Origin: an uncultured Roseobacter sp.
GTDB taxonomy: Bacteria; Pseudomonadota; Alphaproteobacteria; Rhodobacterales; Rhodobacteraceae
NCBI RefSeq assembly: GCF_947499265.1
Contig: NZ_CANMNK010000008.1
Location: 149,773 to 213,772, forward strand
Direction: 5' to 3'
Length of the DNA stretch: 64,000 bases
Both the position numbers and the translations under genes were made by a program. The notes below the pieces were generated by a model, which saw only the letters and a program-made list of their open reading frames with translations, was not told the origin of the DNA and made no database searches. Position 1 is the stretch's first letter; each line of letters begins with the position of its first letter. Shown piece after piece: positions 8,984 to 17,607 of the stretch.

Positions 8984-10036
8984 ATGAAAGCAGCACGTTG
9001 GCATGGTGCGAAGGACATTCGCGTCGAAGAGGTCCCCGAACCCGAACCGCAAAAAGGCCAGGTCAAGATCAAGGTGGCCTGGGCCGGGATTTGCGGCAGC
9101 GATCTTCATGAATACCTGGCCGGTCCGATCTTTATTCCGATTGAGGCGGAGCACCCGCTCAGCCACGATAAGGCACCAATCATCATGGGGCATGAATACT
9201 GCGGCGAGGTCGTCAGTCTTGGTGAAGGCGTCGAAGGTTTCTCCGTGGGCGACAGGGTCGCCATTGAGCCGATCTATCGCTGCGAGGAGTGCCCGGGCAG
9301 TTGTGATGGGAAATATAATCTGTGTGAAAAGCTCGGGTTCATGGGGCTCTCTGGTGGGGTTGCGGGGTTCTCCTCCTATTCCGTCGTGCCTGCCAACATG
9401 GTGCATAGGATGCCCGATAGCCTTTCCATCGAACAAGGCGCGCTGGTGGAGCCTGCGGCTGTGGCGCTGCACGCCATTCGGCAGAGCAGCATTCAGGCGG
9501 GAGACAAGGCCGCTGTCTTCGGCGCCGGGCCCATCGGGCTTTTGGTGATTGAAGCACTGCGCATCGCCGGTGCGTCTGAGATCTATGTGGTTGAGCCGTC
9601 GGAGACCCGGCGGCAGAAGGCCCTCGAACTTGGTGCGAAGGAAGCCTTCGATCCTACGGCGGTGGATCCGGTCGAGCGCATTCAGTCGCACACGAAAGGT
9701 GGTGCGCATGTGGCCTTTGAGGTGACCGGGGTGCCCTCGGTTCTGCCACAGGCGATCAATTCTACGAAAGTGGCGGGCCAGACCTTGGTGGTGTCCATCT
9801 GGGAAACCGAAGCCAGCTTCCACCCCAATACGGTCGTCATCCAGGAACGGGAGATCAAAGGCACACTTGCCTATCGGAACATCTATCCCGCGGTGATGTC
9901 TCTGATGGAACAGGGGCATTTCTCGGCAGAGAAGCTGGTGACGAAACGTATCGGCCTTGATGATATCGTCTCAGAGGGCTTCGAGACGCTTGTCGCGGAA
10001 AAGTCCCAGATCAAGATTTTGGTCGAGGCGCCCTGA
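8984..10036 (+). CDS. Zinc-dependent 2,3-butanediol-type alcohol dehydrogenase
   Basis: 350 aa medium-chain dehydrogenase. The catalytic zinc ligands are Cys37 (GICGSDLHEY) and His in GHEYCGEV. The structural zinc is held by four cysteines in CEECPGSCDGKYNLC. A Rossmann motif GAGPIGLL lies near residue 182. The insert IFIPIEAEHPLS after the catalytic cysteine is typical of (R,R)-butanediol dehydrogenases, which interconvert acetoin and 2,3-butanediol with NAD(H). It follows lpdA and faces an AcoR-like activator, a grouping known from acetoin use. AAAGGAG precedes the start. A sorbitol dehydrogenase is the main alternative. Confidence 0.85.
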   Translation: MKAARWHGAKDIRVEEVPEPEPQKGQVKIKVAWAGICGSDLHEYLAGPIFIPIEAEHPLSHDKAPIIMGHEYCGEVVSLGEGVEGFSVGDRVAIEPIYRCEECPGSCDGKYNLCEKLGFMGLSGGVAGFSSYSVVPANMVHRMPDSLSIEQGALVEPAAVALHAIRQSSIQAGDKAAVFGAGPIGLLVIEALRIAGASEIYVVEPSETRRQKALELGAKEAFDPTAVDPVERIQSHTKGGAHVAFEVTGVPSVLPQAINSTKVAGQTLVVSIWETEASFHPNTVVIQEREIKGTLAYRNIYPAVMSLMEQGHFSAEKLVTKRIGLDDIVSEGFETLVAEKSQIKILVEAP

Positions 10037-10049
10037 GGGGTCAGTCTTG

Positions 10050-10074
10050 CTGCGGTCCTCACCTGGGACCGCAG
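10050..10074. terminator. Hairpin downstream of the butanediol dehydrogenase gene
   Basis: Perfect nine-pair stem CTGCGGTCC/GGACCGCAG with a seven-base loop, 14 bases after the stop codon. No T-tract follows, so it is either a weak intrinsic terminator or an mRNA 3'-end stabiliser. Confidence 0.45.
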
Positions 10075-10383
10075 TGCCATCTCACCCCGCATTGAGCCGC
10101 CAGGCCAACATCAAGGCGATCAGTCGATGTTGTCTGTCAGGTCAGGCGCTACCTCAGGCCGGTCATCGACGCGTTGGAGATCCGCAGATCGACTTCTGGG
10201 CGACGCAGCACGAACGGACGCCTGGACCGCCTCACACCTCTCCGAAGGTTAGGTAACAGCACTCGGCAAATGGGTCACCGTCTCGAGACTAGCAGGGGGC
10301 CCACGGCAGTTACCAAGTCTTTGGGGTGCTTACATGGAGCTTGATCCAAAGGGTTGACGACAGTGTTTCGGCTGGCGCTGAGG
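10075..10383. other. Gene-free stretch between convergent bdh and acoR-like genes
   Basis: About 310 bases with no convincing frame, start or ribosome site. One frame (10137-10254) stays open through VRRYLRPVIDALEIRR-like sequence but lacks any start signal, and may be decayed coding DNA. No repeat or RNA structure was recognised. Confidence 0.4.
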
Positions 10384-12270
10384 TTAGTTCGGGCGCGCGA
10401 TCCCGTGCTGCTTGATCTTGCGATTAAGTGTTGCACGTCCAATGCCCAAAACGCGGGCCGCTTTGGACACATTCCAATGTGTGCTGTTCAACGCATCCAA
10501 AAGCATAGATCTTTCGTCGTATGCTGGTCGGATTGGTCGACGAAATTCGTCATTAGCGCATTGCCGTCTTGGTGACCGCTTTGTAATCCTTGACTGGAAT
10601 GGCTGGAGTTCCACCGGCGAAATACGAGTCCCGGTGCCCTCGAGAAGGGCTTGCTGCAAGACATTGCGCAATTCGCGGACATTGCCCGGCCAATCGTAAG
10701 TGGCGAGCATCTCTTGGGCTTCTTGTGTAATCTGGATTTCAGCCCCAGCGATCTGCGATCCTACATGGAGCGCGAGTTCGGGCAACCCCTCACGTTCTCG
10801 TAGCGGCGGAAGTTCGATAACCGTCCCGGCCAGAAGATAGTAGAGGTCTTCGCGAAACCGCCCTTGCTCAACGACATCCGAAAGGCTGTTTCGGCTCAGC
10901 GCCACGATCCGCAGCCCCGGTTCCGCGTGTTGTCGGTCCCAAAGCAAGATGTCACGTTCGAGCTCATCGAGAAGTGTACGCAACCCCGCTTGCGAAAACG
11001 ACGGCAGTTCACTGACGTTGTCGAGCACCAAGACGGTGGTTCCCTGTTCTCCACACCCCAGGGCCTGGATCACGCGCGCCTGTCCGAAGAAGTTCTTCAC
11101 AAGCTCCCGACTGTCTTGCGCGTCCCACATCGAAGCGCAGTCGAGCGTGACGATTTGCTCTTCCCCGAACCCAAGCGACCGACCGACCGCAGCCGTCAAT
11201 GCAGACTTTCCAGTCCCTGACTCGCCTTCAATCAGAATGGGTGTTGCCCGCCCGATGTGAGATTGGATCCTTTCGCAGTTGGTCGCCATCGCACAACTGC
11301 CGCGGGACAAATCATCCAGGGTCGGACCCATCTGGACCCGTAGATTGCTGACAGGTTGCTTCGCCAACCCGGGTCGCCAGCCAGGTACGGCCCCAGAAAC
11401 TTCATGCGGGCCGCGGACGGTGAAGCTCAACCCAGGTTGTCGATCAGCGGTGACGCTCTGCACCCGACGCGGCACGGACATTGCTGCCTCGGAGACAGCC
11501 CCAAACACGCCGTCGAACTGCCGTCCACGCAGATCCGTCTCAATATGTATCCCGGCCAGTTCATGCGCGCGGGCCGTACAGCCGAGGATGACACCCTTCT
11601 CGTCGATCGCTACCAAACCATTTTGTCTCAGAAGATCGCCAGAGCCCGCGGCGGCAACGGTCACAATGGTATGCCGGTCGTATTTGTCTTCAAACAATTT
11701 GCTCTGGATCTTTCCAACGGCAGACAGCAGCAGCTTCTTTGCAATCAAGTAGTCGGTCGGACTGCCCCTGTCGAAAGCCGACAGGCTGACAGCCCCAATC
11801 GTTTCGTTGTCGGCGTTGAGCATTGGGACGGCAGTGCAGGCAAAAGGGGTCAGGCTGTTATGGTAATGCTGAGATCCGCGAACGGTCACAGCATCACCCG
11901 CACCCATCGCAATAGATACACCGTTGGTGCCGGCGACGCGCTCGTCCCAACACGATCCCAGGCCGATACCATTGGTCTCAAAGGCCTCACGGGTTGAAGA
12001 GGGGCTTTCACACCGGACGACAATGCCATCGGCGTCAGTGATGACGAGACAATGACCAGAATCCATGCCGAGCCTGGACAACTCACCAAAGATCTCAAGT
12101 TCTCCACCGCTCCGCTCGAGAAGTTCGTCCAGTCGCGGCGTTACTTCAGACGCCTGTAACCGCAACACTGGTTTCGCTGTTGTTCTCACCAACCCATGCT
12201 TGAGCTCGCATCTTTCCCAAGATGCTTTGATGATATCCTCAAAGCACTCACCTTGTGCAGGCTCACCCAT
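10384..12270 (-). CDS. AcoR-like GAF/AAA+/Fis-HTH transcriptional activator lacking the sigma-54 contact motif
   Basis: 628 aa. A GAF-type sensor covers about 60-190, an AAA+ domain 320-560 with Walker A GESGTGKS near 347, and a Fis-type helix-turn-helix closes the protein (NVSKAARVLGIGRATLNRKI). Acetoin and similar compounds activate relatives. The stretch where GAFTGA should lie reads FFGQARVIQALG, and Walker B is VLVLDNV with Asn in place of the catalytic Glu. It may therefore not drive sigma-54 polymerase or hydrolyse ATP normally. A GGGAGGA box seven bases before ATG 12270 supports the start. It lies 44 bases behind the SDR gene, probably in one operon. Confidence 0.85.
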   Translation of the reverse strand: MGEPAQGECFEDIIKASWERCELKHGLVRTTAKPVLRLQASEVTPRLDELLERSGGELEIFGELSRLGMDSGHCLVITDADGIVVRCESPSSTREAFETNGIGLGSCWDERVAGTNGVSIAMGAGDAVTVRGSQHYHNSLTPFACTAVPMLNADNETIGAVSLSAFDRGSPTDYLIAKKLLLSAVGKIQSKLFEDKYDRHTIVTVAAAGSGDLLRQNGLVAIDEKGVILGCTARAHELAGIHIETDLRGRQFDGVFGAVSEAAMSVPRRVQSVTADRQPGLSFTVRGPHEVSGAVPGWRPGLAKQPVSNLRVQMGPTLDDLSRGSCAMATNCERIQSHIGRATPILIEGESGTGKSALTAAVGRSLGFGEEQIVTLDCASMWDAQDSRELVKNFFGQARVIQALGCGEQGTTVLVLDNVSELPSFSQAGLRTLLDELERDILLWDRQHAEPGLRIVALSRNSLSDVVEQGRFREDLYYLLAGTVIELPPLREREGLPELALHVGSQIAGAEIQITQEAQEMLATYDWPGNVRELRNVLQQALLEGTGTRISPVELQPFQSRITKRSPRRQCANDEFRRPIRPAYDERSMLLDALNSTHWNVSKAARVLGIGRATLNRKIKQHGIARPN

Positions 12271-12314
12271 GGTTTCATCCTCCCACTGCAGGTTAACGCA
12301 ATTAGAGGGGCGCG

Positions 12315-13112
12315 TTATCCACGGAGCAAGCGCTGCTCAGCGATCTGCGCAAGCGCCGACATGAATTCGCCGACGTGTCTTGGGTTGCTTGCTGCTGCAT
12401 CTACCGTCGCGAACCGTCCGCTATCGTTGTCGAAGTAGCGGCCAGAGGCATCTGCGAAGTCCGGACCCGTCGCAGCGCGGACCAGGACATCCGCTCCAAT
12501 GCTCAGGTCATTGCCCGCCACGCCGAAGCCCTCCTTGACCATTTTGGATGCCAAGAGCGAACCGGGGTTCACGGCGACGAACACGGGGCCTTGTTTCATC
12601 TGCTTTGCCATCTCGGCAGTCCAGAGTGTGATCCCCAGCTTGCTTTGAGCATAGGCCTCCATATCCCCCATCGGGCGGAAGCTGGTCATGGCGAAGACGT
12701 CAACAGGGGCTTGGGCCGCAGAAGACAGGTTCACGACACGCCCCTCCTTTGGAATAATCGGCAAGAGGCGGCGGGTCAGGATGTAAGGTGCAATGGTATT
12801 GACGTCGAAACGGATATCGCGACCAGCTTCGGTGCGGGCCTTTGGCGCCTTGAGAACCCCGGCATTGTTGATCAGCACATCCAGCCTAGTGTGGTCGGCG
12901 AGGATGGCTTCTGCCATGGCTTCAACCTCGCCCATCTTACTCAGATCCGCGCGATAGCCCTTGGGGGTGCCTGCCACCTCGGCGGCGGCCTTTTCAATTT
13001 TGTCGTCGCTCCGACCATGCAACAAAACAGTGTGACCTGCGGCCGCCAGCTTCTGCGCAGTCAGCAGACCGATACCATCGGTTGAGCCGGTTATAAGAAT
13101 AGTTTTGGTCAT
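12315..13112 (-). CDS. Short-chain dehydrogenase/reductase
   Basis: 265 aa with TGSTDGIGLL at the N-terminus for NAD(P) binding, INNAGVL near residue 90, and the catalytic pair in YAQSKLG near residue 165. Arg and Ser after the cofactor loop (LHGRSDD) hint at NADP preference. The closest general resemblance is to retinol-dehydrogenase/oxidoreductase-type SDRs that act on lipophilic alcohols. It lies between the CmcJ-like gene and the AcoR-like gene, all on the minus strand with gaps of 61 and 44 bases, so it is likely the middle gene of a three-gene transcript. The substrate is unknown. Confidence 0.85.
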   Translation of the reverse strand: MTKTILITGSTDGIGLLTAQKLAAAGHTVLLHGRSDDKIEKAAAEVAGTPKGYRADLSKMGEVEAMAEAILADHTRLDVLINNAGVLKAPKARTEAGRDIRFDVNTIAPYILTRRLLPIIPKEGRVVNLSSAAQAPVDVFAMTSFRPMGDMEAYAQSKLGITLWTAEMAKQMKQGPVFVAVNPGSLLASKMVKEGFGVAGNDLSIGADVLVRAATGPDFADASGRYFDNDSGRFATVDAAASNPRHVGEFMSALAQIAEQRLLRG

Positions 13113-13173
13113 GTGTTCGTCCTCTGCGTGTTTTGCCCGATGGAGCTTGAGGGGTTCGACCGTCGTTGCGGTC

Positions 13174-13950
13174 TCAGTAGCGCACCAAAGTACGGCTTTC
13201 TATGCTCCTGCGGATGGTCGTGACGGCGGGATCTTCGACCATATCAATTGCACTGTGAGCCACGGATGGCAGGTCGCGGTTATCGTAAATGTTAAAGAAG
13301 GCCACCTCGTCCGGAGTCATCTTGGATTGATAGACCCACTCATGCTCCGTGTTCGCGGCCAGACCCATAATGTGGCCGCGACGGTCAGGATAGATCAAGT
13401 CGATGAGGATCCAGTCTTCCGGCTTGACGGACATGGGCCGGACAAAGCCCAAGGGGGCCGAATTGATCGTCGTCCCAACGGGCCGCCAAATGTTGATAAA
13501 CGCATAATGACCCTTGGACCACTCCGCCGCGCGGTCTGCGCCAAGGATGTCCACAAGCCGCTTTTCGGCGCCTTCCGTGCTGTAGTCGCTGTGAACGTTC
13601 CGGGCGGGTTTGCGGTCAGAGTTTGGATCGTCCTCCCGCACGGTATGGTCGAAAACAATGACCTCCTTGACCCCCAGCTTCTCGCGAAGCAATTCGGAGA
13701 GCTCTACGTCATACGTCAGCTGCCAGTTCCCGCTAGCGAAGTCCTGCACAGCAGAGGGGTGGGTCTCAAAAGCAATCCCATCCCGTGCGAAGGAGATCGG
13801 CTTTCCGTCCTCGCGGGCATCTTGGATTGTGACCCTCGTAGAAACTAGCTCTGGCGAGACCAGGTTCCCGACGATGCCGTCAGCGTCTATCTCGAACGCC
13901 TGACTTTCCGGTTTGTGCACATGATAGTTTACGACCCCAGTGCGTGGCAT
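13174..13950 (-). CDS. CmcJ/NvfI-family oxygenase-like protein
   Basis: 258 aa from ATG 13950, with GGAG seven bases upstream; a longer frame to 14022 runs into the LysR promoter. The pattern VNYH at the start, ARNVHSDYS near the middle, a FINIWRP strand and a QSKMTPDEVAFFNIYD C-terminal strand is that of the CmcJ/NvfI group (GA4-desaturase-like). These are 2-oxoglutarate/iron-type enzymes seen in fungal and actinobacterial secondary metabolism. Bacterial members have no settled role. Candidate metal ligands are His in VHSD and a later histidine in the C-terminal third. It leads an operon with an SDR and is divergent from a LysR regulator. Confidence 0.7.
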   Translation of the reverse strand: MPRTGVVNYHVHKPESQAFEIDADGIVGNLVSPELVSTRVTIQDAREDGKPISFARDGIAFETHPSAVQDFASGNWQLTYDVELSELLREKLGVKEVIVFDHTVREDDPNSDRKPARNVHSDYSTEGAEKRLVDILGADRAAEWSKGHYAFINIWRPVGTTINSAPLGFVRPMSVKPEDWILIDLIYPDRRGHIMGLAANTEHEWVYQSKMTPDEVAFFNIYDNRDLPSVAHSAIDMVEDPAVTTIRRSIESRTLVRY

Positions 13951-14058
13951 AGTGGTTCTCCATTTCAAATTTGCGCGCCTGAGCCGAACATAACCATTGA
14001 AGAATTCGAATAAATTGCCCAAAGGTGAGTTTTAAATTCGGATTTTGGATATAATCAC
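13951..14058. promoter_or_regulatory. Shared divergent promoter region (CmcJ-like operon / LysR)
   Basis: 108 bases between two divergent starts, clearly AT-richer than the flanks. This is the usual position for a LysR operator controlling both sides. No single T-N11-A box stands out enough to name. Confidence 0.5.
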
Positions 14059-14964
14059 ATGGATACAGAAGCGCTCCGCCTTTTTGTGCTGGCCGCCGAG
14101 AAGCTGAACATCAGCGCTGCTGGCAGAGACCTGGGCATGGCCCCAGCCGTTTCAAGCGCTCGACTGGCAAAGCTTGAAAAAACCGTCGGTGCGGACTTGC
14201 TGCATCGGTCCACCCGAAAAGTTGCGTTGTCACTGGAAGGTGCTGAGTTCTTGCCCTTCGCGCGCGAAATCATTGCGCAAGAGGAGGCGGCTATGGCAGC
14301 CCTCGGCAAGGGAGAGACAGAGATTTCCGGGACGCTGAGGTTCACTGCTCCCAGCTCTTTTGCACAACTCTACATTGCCCCAATTGTCGCAGAGTTTCTG
14401 AGACGATATCCCGGAATCACATTGGATATGCGGTTGTCGGACGCCGAATTTGATCTCATTGACGGCAGTTTTGATCTCGCACTGCGAAACATGGTGCTTG
14501 ACGATTCGAGCATGAAGGGCCGCAAAATCGCAGATGACACAAGGGTTCTATGCGCTGCACCAGCTTACATCGAGGCGTTTGGACTTCCTGAAGGTCCTGA
14601 TGATCTGGCAAAGCACCAGCTTATCGCATTCAAAAATCTGACGGCGCGCACCCTCCACGGGCCGGATGGGCGATCAGGCATATTTGAGCCACGAATGGCA
14701 AACGGCAGACTGATAATCGATAACGGCACGAACCTTAAGGCGGCTACAGTACACGGGGCCGGTATTTCAATAAACTCAATTTGGAACGTTGATGAGGAGT
14801 TGCGTGATGGACGGCTTCGACAGGTCTTACCTGGTTGGACCGCTCAAGCGGATACAGCACTTTGGTTGGTCTATCCAAAATCGAATGTTCTGTCACCGAA
14901 GGTCCGGGTGTTTCTCGATTACCTGATCGACCAATGCAGCGGCAGCATTTGGGCCGTCCCGTGA
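14059..14964 (+). CDS. LysR-family transcriptional regulator
   Basis: 301 aa. The winged helix-turn-helix covers residues 1-60: LRLFVLAAEKLNISAAGRDL, then a recognition helix with SSARLAKLEK and HRSTRKVALS. The rest is a periplasmic-binding-like effector domain with the usual GTLRFTAPSSFAQLYIAPI entry strand. It closely resembles the CrgA/DsdC-like subgroup often annotated beside oxidoreductases. Divergent from the CmcJ-SDR-AcoR run, it probably controls that run in response to its substrate or product. The downstream 292 bases are empty, so it is likely monocistronic. Confidence 0.9.
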   Translation: MDTEALRLFVLAAEKLNISAAGRDLGMAPAVSSARLAKLEKTVGADLLHRSTRKVALSLEGAEFLPFAREIIAQEEAAMAALGKGETEISGTLRFTAPSSFAQLYIAPIVAEFLRRYPGITLDMRLSDAEFDLIDGSFDLALRNMVLDDSSMKGRKIADDTRVLCAAPAYIEAFGLPEGPDDLAKHQLIAFKNLTARTLHGPDGRSGIFEPRMANGRLIIDNGTNLKAATVHGAGISINSIWNVDEELRDGRLRQVLPGWTAQADTALWLVYPKSNVLSPKVRVFLDYLIDQCSGSIWAVP

Positions 14965-15256
14965 GTCACTGGGCTTCGCGTCGATCATCGAAACCAGCTT
15001 CCGTCCCAATTGAACCATTTTTCATTGAAACACTTCGAACCGGGCTTGACCTTCCGAAGCCATTGGACCCGCTAGACCCCATCTCAACCCGACGTCCGGC
15101 ACAGTTCAACCACGCATAAAAGCTGAAGCATATCTGCCTCCAAAATTGGCTCCGCACCATCCATTCCACCGGCAAAACAAAACCGGTTCTGACACATTCT
15201 TGAGGGGCTAGGAGACTTTCAAAGAGCAGCTGTGCCTGTCGCAAACCCCCGCGCCA
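14965..15256. other. Gap between LysR and SulP genes, nothing recognised
   Basis: 292 bases of lower-GC sequence with no convincing frame, repeat or terminator. It lies at the right edge of the accessory region that starts at tRNA-Ser. Confidence 0.4.
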
Positions 15257-17557
15257 CTAATCGGTCAATGATTTCACGACGCGGTTTGATTGGTCGAGGC
15301 GTTCGGCGATTGTGCGCAAAAAATAGCTGTTGAGGGCATGGGCCAATTGCGGCTCTACCTGCGCCATGCGCGACAGATGCTGCTGACGCAACCGCCAGAC
15401 CGTGGCAGCTGTTTCAGCGGTGGCCGATGCCGTCCGTGCGCGTTGCAAAAAGAAGGACATCTCCCCCACAATCGTACCCGGACCGAGGGTTCGCAGGTGA
15501 ACGGGCCGATCATCCTCAGTGTTAAGGTGAACCTTGATGGAGCCGCTCTCGATGAAATAGATGTCCGCGCAACCCTCTCCCTGCTGGATCAGCGCGGACT
15601 GCGGCGCGAGCTCGATTTTCTCCAGATAGGGCTGCAGGGTCTGAAACGCCTCCGGGTGGCCAAGCGCGCGCGCCATCTGGTCCGCGATGCGGTGTGTTTG
15701 GTGTTTGCTGGGGCGGTCCTGCCAGTCGTGCAGCAGGCGGTCTTCGCACCACGCAAGCGCCTGATCCACTTCCTCAAAGTAAAGAAGGGGCGGTGCATCT
15801 GTGCCCCCCAAGAGCAGCCTGTTCAACCGTTCGGAGATGGGCGGTTTCAACCCGCAGACGATCAACCGCCCTTCCTTCGCCCGTATGATACCGCAGATTT
15901 TGGTAAGGCTCTGCACCGCGGATGAGTCAAACCCGGTAACATCCCGGCAGTCCAGGACCAGAAACCGAATGGCGGAATCCTCGGGTTTGGCAAAGCACTC
16001 CCCGACGCGCCGATGCAGCTTGTGAACACTGCCGAAGAAAATGAACCCCTGCAGGCGCAGGACAAGCGTTTGAGCTCCGGATGTCCGAAGGTAGTTCTGA
16101 TCGTCGGGATCATGCTCGACCCGGCTGTGATAGGTTTCGCCGGTGATGGCATATTTGACGACGTCGACGCGCGCATATTCCAGGGTAAAGAGCGCGGCTG
16201 CGGCAAAGACACCGACCACAACACCCTCCAGCAATCCAACCGTCACGATCAGCAAAACAATCAGTAAAACAACAAGATACTCCCGGCGCGACACTCTGGC
16301 GGACACGCTGATCAGCCAATCCACGAGCAGCCCGCCACCGATCCAGAGCAAAAGCCCCCCAAAGAGCGGGATCGGGATGAAGCTGAGCAGAGTTTCTCCG
16401 AAAAACAGGACTGCGGCGCAGACCCCGGCCACCAATACGCCCGTGATGCGATAGGGCGCGCCCATGTGATGGGCCAATATGGTCAGCCCCAGGCCCTGAA
16501 ACCCAGCCGCGCCGCCGCCCGCGCCGGCCAGCATGTTGGCAAAGCCCGCAGCGCGCAGTTCGCGGTCCAGATCAATATCGCGGCGGACAGAAAGCTCGAT
16601 ACCGCTCGACGCAAACAGCAGGGCGGCGGCGCTGATCGCCAGAAGCGCTGTCATCTTGGGAATTTCCGACCAGATGATGGCCCAATCGGCCTGCGCCAGC
16701 GGGTTGCCATAAAAGGGCAGGCTGATGCTGCCGTCCTGCGCTGGTTCAAAGAGCCAGCCCTGTCGCTGCAACTCTGCCGTGGACAGGTCCAGCATCCAGG
16801 CACCTGCGTGGAACAAAAGCAGGAAGGTGGCGATGGCCAGGGGCAGCACCAGCGGGCTGCCGCTGCGCCGGGCCGCAAGATCTACGACAAACGCGAAGAC
16901 TACCGCCGGGAGCCATTTGATCAGGTTTGCAGTTTCCAACAGGGCGGGCAGGCTCTGCGCGGTGACGGGCGCGCCTAGCACCACGGCCATCGCGCCCGAG
17001 ACGATCAACCAGCCCATACCTGCCAGAAAACCGGCCAGTACGGGGTAGGGAATGAACCGGATCAGCCGACCCAACTGAAACGCGCCCATCGCAAAAAGCG
17101 CCACACCCGTCATGGCCGTCGCCAGCCCGATCATGACGATGATGGTGGCCAGTGTCTCCGCCTCACCATGTGTCGCGAACATACGGGTGTGGATGGAGGC
17201 CGCGATCACCGCGAGGGTGACAACCGTGACCTCCTGCGTCACCGACACCATCCCCGGACAGGAACTGAAGAGTGCGATGACCGCGCTCAGGACGATGGTT
17301 CCAAAAAGGCAGATGCCGATGGCCAGCGTGATATGTGTGCTGAGAACGGTGGAGAACAGCAAAGCCGCCGCCGAGATGGCAAACATGGCGGTGAGCAGGC
17401 CGCAGATCAGCCCGGCGGAGAGGATCGCGGGCAGGTCGCGCAGCCAGGCTCCGGAGGGTCGAGTTGCCGCCGTCGCCGCCACATCGCGACTGTCACCAGC
17501 GACGCGGCTGTCGCTGATCGTCGGTCCGAAAGCCTCCGCGTGAGCATGGTCATCCAT
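15257..17557 (-). CDS. SulP anion transporter fused to STAS and cyclic-nucleotide-binding domains
   Basis: 766 aa in three parts. Residues about 40-450 hold ten or more membrane helices of the SulP (sulfate/bicarbonate/nitrate) type. A STAS domain spans about 500-600, including LDCRDVTGFDSSAVQSL. A C-terminal cyclic-nucleotide-binding fold covers about 635-760, with IYFIESGSIKV and the phosphate-binding-cassette-like GEMSFFLQRART. SulP proteins move anions in symport with protons or sodium; STAS domains regulate them. The added nucleotide domain suggests control by cAMP or cGMP. The VPLPA-CTERM gene ends up 50 bases upstream on the same strand. The transported ion is unknown. Confidence 0.9.
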   Translation of the reverse strand: MDDHAHAEAFGPTISDSRVAGDSRDVAATAATRPSGAWLRDLPAILSAGLICGLLTAMFAISAAALLFSTVLSTHITLAIGICLFGTIVLSAVIALFSSCPGMVSVTQEVTVVTLAVIAASIHTRMFATHGEAETLATIIVMIGLATAMTGVALFAMGAFQLGRLIRFIPYPVLAGFLAGMGWLIVSGAMAVVLGAPVTAQSLPALLETANLIKWLPAVVFAFVVDLAARRSGSPLVLPLAIATFLLLFHAGAWMLDLSTAELQRQGWLFEPAQDGSISLPFYGNPLAQADWAIIWSEIPKMTALLAISAAALLFASSGIELSVRRDIDLDRELRAAGFANMLAGAGGGAAGFQGLGLTILAHHMGAPYRITGVLVAGVCAAVLFFGETLLSFIPIPLFGGLLLWIGGGLLVDWLISVSARVSRREYLVVLLIVLLIVTVGLLEGVVVGVFAAAALFTLEYARVDVVKYAITGETYHSRVEHDPDDQNYLRTSGAQTLVLRLQGFIFFGSVHKLHRRVGECFAKPEDSAIRFLVLDCRDVTGFDSSAVQSLTKICGIIRAKEGRLIVCGLKPPISERLNRLLLGGTDAPPLLYFEEVDQALAWCEDRLLHDWQDRPSKHQTHRIADQMARALGHPEAFQTLQPYLEKIELAPQSALIQQGEGCADIYFIESGSIKVHLNTEDDRPVHLRTLGPGTIVGEMSFFLQRARTASATAETAATVWRLRQQHLSRMAQVEPQLAHALNSYFLRTIAERLDQSNRVVKSLTD

Positions 17558-17607
17558 AACGTGCGATACGACGTCAACGACGCCGTCCTTTGCATTTCAT
17601 TTCGGTC

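Noticed and set aside
8756..9919. Minus-strand frame of 387 codons opposite the butanediol dehydrogenase
   Set aside because: Shadow with no family pattern; the plus-strand zinc ligands are intact.
10137..10254. Open frame with ordinary codon look between bdh and acoR
   Set aside because: No start, no ribosome site and no recognisable fold; kept only as possible decayed DNA.
12375..13085. Plus-strand frame opposite the SDR gene
   Set aside because: Complement of conserved SDR motifs; no ribosome site.
3247..15256. A complete integrated island with both attachment sites
   Set aside because: No second copy of the tRNA-Ser 3' end was seen by eye in the window; only the left scar is supported.
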